A stretch of 56,999 bases of DNA from JBFWUW01 sp050247075 (GTDB lineage: Bacteria; Planctomycetota; Planctomycetia; Pirellulales; JBFWUW01), in assembly GCA_050247075.1 (NCBI GenBank), contig JBFWUW010000047.1, forward strand, positions 1 to 56,999, given 5' to 3'. This document shows, in pieces, positions 50,622-56,999 of this stretch. The first letter of the stretch is position 1. Each line of letters opens with the position of its first letter. Below the pieces are notes generated by a model. That model was not told the DNA's origin and searched no databases. It saw nothing but the letters and a program-made list of their open reading frames with translations. The translations under genes and the position numbers were made by a program.

Positions 50622-53561
50622 TCAATACAAGTTGATCCCGCTGACGACGACCGTTGATGGCGAGGCGAACAAAACGGTGAGTTGCACCGACCCGTCCTTG
50701 CAGCGGTAGCTAAGGAGTCGATGTGAGTTCTGCCATTCCGTGTTGCTGTCGGGATCGCCGAACGCATCTTGGAAGCTGTAGTCGTCGAATTGTGCGTACA
50801 CGAGCAAGTTGTCCAGTCGGCCCTTCGTCATTGTGGCTTGCAGCTTCTCGACAAACTCTTGCTTCGTCAATGTGCGAGAAGGTACTTGTCCTTGTCGGTT
50901 TTTGGCCCGCAATGCCGCCACCCGTGCTACTTCGGCATCGTGTTGCTCCTTCGCTTGTTGCCGTGCCGCCGTATTGCGCTCGGCAATGTACCTTTCGAGG
51001 GTTTTCTTTCCACCTGGAGATTCGGGGTCCAGAGCAATCTTTCCAGACAGTGCGTGCGCAATGATCTGTCGCCCGCTCTCCTCGTTGCCATTTGCAGCAT
51101 AGTAGTCAATACACCGAGACCACAGCCGAGGCAGGTCGTCCTTGACAAAGGATGCTTCGCTATCCACAAGAACTGCGCAATAGTGGGGAAATGCCTTCGC
51201 TTTGTCGCCAGCGGTCCAGAACTCGTCGCCTTGCTTCACATCGGTCACAAGTTTGACAAGATGTGGCACATCCCAAAGTGTCATCATCTCGGTAGGTTGG
51301 TTGTGTACTGACGTGAAAATGCTGCCATCAGGAGATAGCGACACAGACGCCGGGGACATCAGATCGTCCTTGCCTGTCAGCTTGAATCGTACTTCGCCGG
51401 TCGCAACATCCCAAGAGGTCAATGACCAGACGCTTTCCGTGCGGAAGGGTTGTGCGATGACCCACCTGTGCGAATCAGCGATCACAAGCGACCTTGCGTC
51501 CGCAGTGAACGCCACGAACCGGATGCCATCTTCCTTTTTCGCAGCCCCTTCCTTTGGTGAGGGGTCAGCCAGTTCAAATGTTTGCAATCGCTTGCCAGAC
51601 ACGGTGTCCCAAATAACTGCACTACGGCGTGTCACTTCCCCTCGACTCGTGCGAGTGCTACTAACGACGGTGCCTGCCACGAGCGCATCGTCGGAGGAGA
51701 AACACTGAAGTGTGAAGCTCTTGATTGGCCCCGAATTCTCGAACGAGTCGGGTGTGATCGTAATGGTTTCTTTCCAGGAATCTGTTCGCCACAGGCTAAT
51801 GACTTTGCCGCCTTTGCTCTTTCCCTCGACGTTGTAGGAGAATGCCAACGCTTGAGAGTGCGGCGAAAACAGAAAGCTGGATGGTTGGACGTTCTTGGAA
51901 CTGCCATCCGGCAAACGAGGCTGCCAAGGGGAAGATGGGAATTCCGCCGCTGCATTGCCGAAGTACAACTCAGGTTCCGAGGGTAACGCAAGTGCTGCTA
52001 CTGGTTGGTGCGTTTCACACTCCTCGACAAAGACAGTGTTTTTGGCCTTGCGACTTGCTGATTTAGCTGCCTTGACGAGAAATCGTCCATCCGGTGACGC
52101 AATCAGGTCGCTCAAGGTGTACTCGTCGGAGCCTTTGGCAATCTTGTCGTAGTTGTTGCCGCCTTGCGGAGTTCCAACCGGAGAAAAGGGCTGCGAACCG
52201 CTCTTACGAAGAACGAGGTACTTTGAGCTACGATCCTGCCTTTGTATTGCCAGCACCGTTGAGGGATTTGTCCAGAGGAGATCGTTCGGCGCAATCCCCT
52301 TGAGGGGAATGCTCTGGACGAGGGATGCAGGCGACGAAGACAGACTCCAAAAACGCAACAATTCCCCGTCAAGGCAGGCGATTGTCGTTTCGTCTGGCGA
52401 CAGCGCAGCCGGGAACGAGAAGTAGTCACAATCGGGGGAACTGGCCGTTGCCTCTTTTCCCGTCGAAACATTCCAGAGACGCAGATCATGCGATCCAGCA
52501 TGGGTAAATAATGCGTAAACACCTCTGGGCGAGAAGAAGACGAATGGTGTGTCCCTCTTGGGATTCTTGGCACTGGCAACCTGTTCTGGCATCCCCGCCA
52601 GTGGATGGGCGGGCCATTTTTTCTGCTTGAGGAATTCTCCGGGAAGGCCCGTCCTGGTAGGTTCCGATCTTGTTGCCGCATCCGAGGAAGGTGAAGCAGT
52701 GGTGGAGTCGGAAGTCGCTTCAGTTACCACATTGGGGCGGTTGGTATTTCGACCGCTTTTGCCGATGACGGCCACGATTAGAAAGCAGGCAGCAACCGCT
52801 CCAGCAATCGCCAGTCGCTTCGGAGTGATCCAGGAGCCTTTTCCTTCCGATGACAACCTTGAAATGTCGGCATCAAGATCGGCCAACCGAGAAAGTGATG
52901 CAGCAATTGGCGCAGTGAGGTTCGGCGTGCCGCTGCTCTCGCCGTGCGCTTCGTAGACGGCTTTGCCCAACGCCCCGAAAAGTGACGACTGCTGCATCGA
53001 GAGTTTCTGCGACTGTGCCGCCTGTATCGCTTTGCCTGCCGTTGCCTTGGCTTTTTCGCCCAAAGACTGCGGCGTGGACTTTCCCTCCGAGGTCGTGACG
53101 ATGGCGGCGAGTTGGCTTCGGACGGCATCCAGCTTCTGGAACAGGTCTGCGAACTCAGAGCGATGTTGCTGTGATTCGTAGCAGTGCTTCCCCAGGGGCT
53201 GATACTGAGCAGGCAGCGTAATCGTCGTCAGCTTTGTCTTTTCAGCCTGCTTGGCGGCGAGTTGAGCGGCGGATTTCGCCGTCGAAAGGAGCGATGACAT
53301 CGCCGATGGTTTTGTCGCCTTGTCGGCAATTGCCGCAGTCTCAGAAGACGGTGGTGACGATTCGGGAATCGGCTTCGTCGGCCCTGGCAGTCCGTCGAAC
53401 AACCCCTTGATCTTGGTCGCAGGCTTCCATTCCGCCATGCCCTCTTTCCAGACTTGGGAGGTCGGCGTCAAATCGCCCGATGCAACCGCAGCCTTCAAAT
53501 CAGACGCCGAGACCGGGCCGATCTGCTGATCGCCCTTCGTGTAGTACCATTCGTTTGCCAT
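50622..53561 (-). CDS. GYF-domain / WD40-like membrane protein
   Basis: 979 residues. Residues 1-57 are a GYF_2 (DUF4339) domain (EWYYTKGDQQIGPVSASDLKAA). Residues ~87-249 are a stalk almost identical to residues ~11-173 of the neighbouring protein. One membrane segment (~250-267) follows, then a beta-propeller with WD-like repeats (VYALFTHAGSHDLRLWNVSTGKEA; LSPDETTIACLDGELLRFWS; VSLSPDGSIFTSV) and a helical end. It probably displays the propeller across a membrane. The ribosome binding site AGGA precedes the ATG. Planctomycetes carry many such GYF proteins. Confidence 0.82.
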   Translation of the reverse strand: MANEWYYTKGDQQIGPVSASDLKAAVASGDLTPTSQVWKEGMAEWKPATKIKGLFDGLPGPTKPIPESSPPSSETAAIADKATKPSAMSSLLSTAKSAAQLAAKQAEKTKLTTITLPAQYQPLGKHCYESQQHRSEFADLFQKLDAVRSQLAAIVTTSEGKSTPQSLGEKAKATAGKAIQAAQSQKLSMQQSSLFGALGKAVYEAHGESSGTPNLTAPIAASLSRLADLDADISRLSSEGKGSWITPKRLAIAGAVAACFLIVAVIGKSGRNTNRPNVVTEATSDSTTASPSSDAATRSEPTRTGLPGEFLKQKKWPAHPLAGMPEQVASAKNPKRDTPFVFFSPRGVYALFTHAGSHDLRLWNVSTGKEATASSPDCDYFSFPAALSPDETTIACLDGELLRFWSLSSSPASLVQSIPLKGIAPNDLLWTNPSTVLAIQRQDRSSKYLVLRKSGSQPFSPVGTPQGGNNYDKIAKGSDEYTLSDLIASPDGRFLVKAAKSASRKAKNTVFVEECETHQPVAALALPSEPELYFGNAAAEFPSSPWQPRLPDGSSKNVQPSSFLFSPHSQALAFSYNVEGKSKGGKVISLWRTDSWKETITITPDSFENSGPIKSFTLQCFSSDDALVAGTVVSSTRTSRGEVTRRSAVIWDTVSGKRLQTFELADPSPKEGAAKKEDGIRFVAFTADARSLVIADSHRWVIAQPFRTESVWSLTSWDVATGEVRFKLTGKDDLMSPASVSLSPDGSIFTSVHNQPTEMMTLWDVPHLVKLVTDVKQGDEFWTAGDKAKAFPHYCAVLVDSEASFVKDDLPRLWSRCIDYYAANGNEESGRQIIAHALSGKIALDPESPGGKKTLERYIAERNTAARQQAKEQHDAEVARVAALRAKNRQGQVPSRTLTKQEFVEKLQATMTKGRLDNLLVYAQFDDYSFQDAFGDPDSNTEWQNSHRLLSYRCKDGSVQLTVLFASPSTVVVSGINLY

Positions 53562-53622
53562 GATGAAATCCTGCTACGGCCTATGTCTGGGACTGTCGAT
53601 GTGCCAAGGCAATGAACTCGTC

Positions 53623-54825
53623 TTATTGTTCGACGATCTGCTGATCGTAGGTCTTCTGCATCGCCGGTGTTCTTCCAGGCTGAATCATGCTGGCTGACGA
53701 ATCGACCTTCCCCACGCCCTCTGGGTAAGTGTGAAAGGCGATGATTGCTCCGTTATTTGGAAGGGCCATCTCTTCTCGGACGATCAGTGCTGGCTTGCCG
53801 TTCCAGGTAGTCGCTTTTGTGACCGTGTAGGTCTTCTTTATGCCCGGTGAGGGATTCCACTCCCAGGTGTCATCTGGTTTGGCACCGATCTTGAAGATGG
53901 GTTCCCATTCCATCGTGCCTGACCCCGCAGATGGCGAACCATGCTCCACAAAACCATCTTTGACCCGATGGAATGACTTGGATGTGTTGCTGCCGTCCAC
54001 GAGCCATTCGATGTTGTCAAGCGCAAGGTCTTGCTTTGCATTCTTGAGCCGACCAGTCTTCGCAATGGTGGACTCAATTCCGCCGTTGTCTTTGTGCAGA
54101 ACGTGATTCAGGGTCACGATGGGGATGCTATCGCCGGGCGGATACATTGCATGAAGGTAGTCTCGGCTTGTTCCAGGGATGTGGGGAACAAAGTCGCCTG
54201 AATTGCGTTTGGCGTCTTGTGCCGCTTTACGGGCTTTCTGGACCAACGGCAGCAGTAACAAACACACGAGGACGATGACGCCGATCCCGATCAATCGCTC
54301 CTTCCGCTTCGGAGTGAGCCAGGAGCTTTTGCCTTCCGATGACAACCGAGCAAGGTCAGCATCGAGTTCGGACAGGCGAGCCAAAGACTTCGTAATCGGT
54401 GCCGTAAGGTTCGACGGGCCACCATTCTCGCCATGCGCTTCGTAGACTGCCTTGCCCAAAGCCCCGAAGATTGAGGACTGCTGCATCGCAAGTTTCTGCG
54501 ACTGTGCCGCCTGCATCGCTTTGCCCGCTGTCGCCTTGGCCTTGTCGGTCAAGGTCTGTGGCGTGGGTTTCCCGTCCGATGACGTTGCAATGGCAGTGAG
54601 TTGGCTTCGGATGGCATCCAGCTTCTGGAACACGTCGGGAAATTCAGCCCGATGCTGCTGCGATTCGTAGCAATGCTTCCCAAGGGGCTGGTACAAGCCG
54701 GGCAGTGTGATTGTCGTCAGCTTCGTCTTCTCGGCCTGCTTGGCGGCGAGTTGAGTGGCGGATTTCGCCGTCGAGAGAAGCGACGACATCACCGATGGCT
54801 TTTTCGGGTTGTCTTCGGTCGCCAT
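53623..54825 (-). CDS. Membrane protein paralogous to the GYF/WD40 stalk
   Basis: 400 residues. Residues ~11-173 match the stalk of the upstream protein (SSLLSTAKSATQLAAKQAEK; YQPLGKHCYESQQHRAEF; SSIFGALGKAVYEAHGE). A membrane segment (LIGIGVIVLVCLLLLPLV) follows, then a domain different from the WD40 propeller (WLVDGSNTSKSFHRVKDGFVEHG; TYTVTKATTWNGKPALIVREEM), which is beta-rich. The pair arose by duplication with exchange of the outer part. Function unknown. Confidence 0.8.
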   Translation of the reverse strand: MATEDNPKKPSVMSSLLSTAKSATQLAAKQAEKTKLTTITLPGLYQPLGKHCYESQQHRAEFPDVFQKLDAIRSQLTAIATSSDGKPTPQTLTDKAKATAGKAMQAAQSQKLAMQQSSIFGALGKAVYEAHGENGGPSNLTAPITKSLARLSELDADLARLSSEGKSSWLTPKRKERLIGIGVIVLVCLLLLPLVQKARKAAQDAKRNSGDFVPHIPGTSRDYLHAMYPPGDSIPIVTLNHVLHKDNGGIESTIAKTGRLKNAKQDLALDNIEWLVDGSNTSKSFHRVKDGFVEHGSPSAGSGTMEWEPIFKIGAKPDDTWEWNPSPGIKKTYTVTKATTWNGKPALIVREEMALPNNGAIIAFHTYPEGVGKVDSSASMIQPGRTPAMQKTYDQQIVEQ

Positions 54826-54879
54826 GTCGCATTCCCTCTGCCTGCAAATTCCCGTGAGTCAGGTTCCTCCTTCCCTGCC

Positions 54880-54957
54880 TTGCGACAGCGACCGCCAAAG
54901 AGGGCCAAAAATCCGCAAAGAATTTTCCCTGGCCCTTTTCCCGCTCCGCTGTCGCAA
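54880..54957. promoter_or_regulatory. Nested inverted repeat between divergent genes
   Basis: TTGCGACAGCG (54880-54890) pairs with CGCTGTCGCAA (54947-54957), 11 bp perfect; inside it AGGGCCA (54901) pairs with TGGCCCT (54930). It lies between the membrane-protein gene (minus) and the ECF gene (plus) and would suit a shared operator or a cruciform. Confidence 0.6.
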
Positions 54958-55035
54958 TGCCGTTTAAGGAGGAAAGCGGCTAAAACCCCTGGTAGAATGG
55001 GCGAATCTCGTGATTCACCGATGCCGGGAGCCAAA

Positions 55036-55650
55036 ATGCCGCCACCTTCGGCAGTTGGGACGGACACCCAACTGCAAAACCTGATTGACCTTGCGCTGCG
55101 GGGAGACCCGTCAGCCAGGGAATCGCTGCTGCACCATGCCTGCGACCGGCTGCTGCGGCTGACGAGGAAGATGTTTCATGGGTATCCGAACCTGCGGCGG
55201 TGGGAGCAGACTGACGACGTGTTCCAAAACGCCCTGGTGCGGCTTCATCGGGCATTGGCCGAAGTTCGGGTCGAGTCGGTTCGGCACTTCTTCAATCTGG
55301 CGGCGATCCAGGTGCGGCGGGAATTGCTCGATCTGGCGAAACACCACTACGGACCAGAAGGCGGCGGGGCCAATCACCACACGGATGGCATTCCCGCCGA
55401 CGATCACGGCGGCAGTTTGCATGACCGAGCCGAGGAACCGGACGACCTGTCGGGCTGGCATGGCTTCCATGACCTGGTCGAGAAGCTGCCCGACGACGAA
55501 CAGGAAGTGGTCAATCTCCTGTACTACGAAGGACTGACGCAGGACGAAGCGGCCAGGGTGCTGGACATTTCGCTGCGGACACTCAAGCGCCGCTGGCAAT
55601 CGGCCAAGCTGAGGTTGCACGAGGAACTGAACCGTGACGGACAGGGATGA
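55036..55650 (+). CDS. ECF-type sigma factor
   Basis: 204 residues from the ATG at 55036 (GGAG 5 bp upstream; earlier in-frame Mets exist). Region 2 is LLRLTRKMFHGYPNLRRWEQTDDVFQNALVRLHRALAEV and region 4 LPDDEQEVVNLLYYEGLTQDEAARVLDISLRTLKRRWQSAKLRLHEEL. This is the planctomycete-type ECF arrangement in which the next gene encodes a protein kinase. Its stop overlaps the kinase GTG by 17 bp, so translation is coupled. Confidence 0.9.
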   Translation: MPPPSAVGTDTQLQNLIDLALRGDPSARESLLHHACDRLLRLTRKMFHGYPNLRRWEQTDDVFQNALVRLHRALAEVRVESVRHFFNLAAIQVRRELLDLAKHHYGPEGGGANHHTDGIPADDHGGSLHDRAEEPDDLSGWHGFHDLVEKLPDDEQEVVNLLYYEGLTQDEAARVLDISLRTLKRRWQSAKLRLHEELNRDGQG

Positions 55651-56999
55651 GGAGATATTGGCCGAACTGCTCCTGCGCTGGGAAGAGCTTCGTGAGCGTG
55701 GTCAGGACACACCAGCCGCCGAGTTGTGTCAGGAGCATCCCCATCTTGTCGAAGAGTTGGCCCGCCGCATCAAAGCCTTGAAGGCCGTGTCGTGGATGGA
55801 CAAGCCGCTCGACCCCGGTGACGACGGCTCCGATCCTCCAGGCTCATCACCAACCACGCCACGCACGCTGATCGGTCGCTACCGCATCGATGATCTGATC
55901 GCCACAGGCGGCTTTGCCCAGGTGTGGCGTGGTTACGACCTGGAGCTTCAACGGGTCGTGGCCGTCAAAGTCCCCAGGCCGAGCCGTCTGCAATCCGCCG
56001 ATGCCTTCATGGCCGAGGCTCGCCGTGTCGCTCGTCTCAAACATCCCGGCATCGTGCCGGTGTTCGACGTGGGACATGATGGTGATGCGTGCTTCATTGT
56101 CTCGGAGTTCGTCGAAGGCGGGAGCCTGGGCGATCAACTCTCCCGCAATCCGCCGACGCAGCAGCAGGCCGTTCGTTGGATCGCCGAGATCGCCGACACC
56201 CTGGAGTATGCCCACCTGCACGGCGTCGTTCATCGAGACATCAAACCGGCCAACATCCTGATCGACCACCACGGCAGAGCGCTCCTGGCCGATTTCGGGA
56301 TCGCTCAATCGGCGAACAAGGCCGGTCAAGAAGCCCTGTCCCTGGGGACGCTCCGGTATATGTCGCCAGAGCAGCTTGAAGGCCGGGATGTCGATGCCCG
56401 CTCCGACATCTTCAGCCTGGGCGTGGTGCTGCACGAAGCACTGACCGGCAAGCTGCCGTATTCGTCAGTCGAACCGAACATCCTGCGCCGAGAGATCGTC
56501 GCCGGTGCCAAAGTCGGGGCAGAGAAGTTGCCCGCTGAATTGAAGCGAATCTGCGAGAAGGCACTGGCTCGAAGTCCACACCAGCGGCATACCTCAGCGG
56601 CGCATCTTGCCGCTGAACTGCGAAAGTGCCTGGAATCTCCGTCGAAATCGACCGGCAAGCTCTTGGCTGTGGTGTTGCCGGTGATTGCCTTGGCGGTCGG
56701 TGCCGTGATTTGGTGGCAGTCTTCGCAACCCGGCGTCGTACCGCCTGCAATTGGGGAGATTCCCCAGGTCGAGCAGGCACAGGACTTCGATGCGTGGTTG
56801 AAACGGGTTGCCGGTCTGCCTGCGAAGAGTCGGGCCGAAGCTGTCCTGGAGAAAATCTGCGAACTCAATCCCGACTTTCAGCCGCTGCCGGGACGGTATG
56901 GATATGAGATCGCCGAGAGCGAAGTCGTCCAGGTGCGATTCTTCGGTGCGGAAAACCTGAAGGACATCTCACCGCTTCGTGCGCTGCCGACTCTGACCT
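55634..56999 (+). CDS. Receptor-type Ser/Thr protein kinase (partial, C-terminus outside window)
   Basis: Open from a GTG at 55634 (GAGGA upstream) to the window end, about 455 codons. A helical N-terminus (DEEILAELLLRWEELRERG; CQEHPHLVEELARRI) resembles a sigma-factor-partner region, then the Hanks kinase domain: ATGGFAQVWRG, VVAVKVPRP with the Lys, HGVVHRDIKPANIL, LADFGIAQ, GTLRYMSPEQL. One membrane helix (LLAVVLPVIALAVGAVIWW) follows, and the last visible part (GAENLKDISPLRALPTL) begins leucine-rich repeats. It likely signals through the ECF factor overlapping it. Confidence 0.9.
   Translation, partial: MTDRDEEILAELLLRWEELRERGQDTPAAELCQEHPHLVEELARRIKALKAVSWMDKPLDPGDDGSDPPGSSPTTPRTLIGRYRIDDLIATGGFAQVWRGYDLELQRVVAVKVPRPSRLQSADAFMAEARRVARLKHPGIVPVFDVGHDGDACFIVSEFVEGGSLGDQLSRNPPTQQQAVRWIAEIADTLEYAHLHGVVHRDIKPANILIDHHGRALLADFGIAQSANKAGQEALSLGTLRYMSPEQLEGRDVDARSDIFSLGVVLHEALTGKLPYSSVEPNILRREIVAGAKVGAEKLPAELKRICEKALARSPHQRHTSAAHLAAELRKCLESPSKSTGKLLAVVLPVIALAVGAVIWWQSSQPGVVPPAIGEIPQVEQAQDFDAWLKRVAGLPAKSRAEAVLEKICELNPDFQPLPGRYGYEIAESEVVQVRFFGAENLKDISPLRALPTLT

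Overview
The window looks like a planctomycete chromosome (Pirellula/Gemmata-type) carrying a large integrated mobile element. The planctomycete assignment rests on gene content: an FHA-GAF-SpoIIE phosphatase, an MfnB homologue of C1 metabolism, Lys/Ala-rich histone-H1-like proteins, a degenerate J-domain protein beside a short Hsp70, lipoproteins of unknown function, a GYF/WD40 protein, and an ECF sigma factor paired with a Ser/Thr kinase. Wide intergenic spaces with many small dispersed repeats fit too. No rRNA, tRNA or CRISPR was seen.

Bases 1-25750 are chromosomal. In order: a partial aminotransferase and the FHA-phosphatase; a ParE-type toxin-antitoxin pair; a secreted hydrolase; an RluA pseudouridine synthase; an APC permease with a coiled-coil insert; a glycosyltransferase; secreted and lipoprotein genes; an H1-like protein; a short Hsp70 and a J-like/MshEN membrane protein; a CysQ/HAL2 phosphatase; MfnB; a SugE/Gdx exporter; a protease-SirB1 fusion; a site-2 protease; an SGNH hydrolase; and a 30-residue Lys/Ala peptide gene with a GTG start. 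Between them lie several dispersed repeat families, including two copies of an inverted-repeat element (8603-9099, 12731-13143) and a MITE-like unit (20010-20195).

At about 25752 the gene for endonuclease IV (nfo) is cut after its first ~34 codons, and everything to the right looks like an integrated element longer than 31 kb whose other end is outside the window. A large serine recombinase sits exactly at this junction and takes its stop codon from the nfo sequence. The left arm (25745-35475, minus strand) holds two serine recombinases, small proteins, a Gp37/Gp68-type protein, an AAA ATPase and a D12-class DNA methylase. The core (35690-50373, mostly plus strand) holds HTH proteins, a primase-like replication protein, an ArdC-type antirestriction protein, a RuvB-like ATPase, a tyrosine recombinase, a zincin, a GHKL-like protein, a HEAT-repeat protein and many small unknown genes. 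The right end (50622-56999) holds two paralogous membrane proteins, an ECF sigma factor and a receptor-type kinase.

The most unusual signals are regulatory. (1) The 11-mer GTAATGTACCC occurs seven times, each just upstream of a gene of the element and in that gene's orientation. (2) Two homologous promoter + ~200-nt leader units precede two unrelated small genes; they share hairpins with a compensatory change and a segment that can pair with either of two partners, as expected of a switching RNA. (3) Two further shared upstream motifs occur three times each. Together they suggest the element runs its own dispersed regulon.
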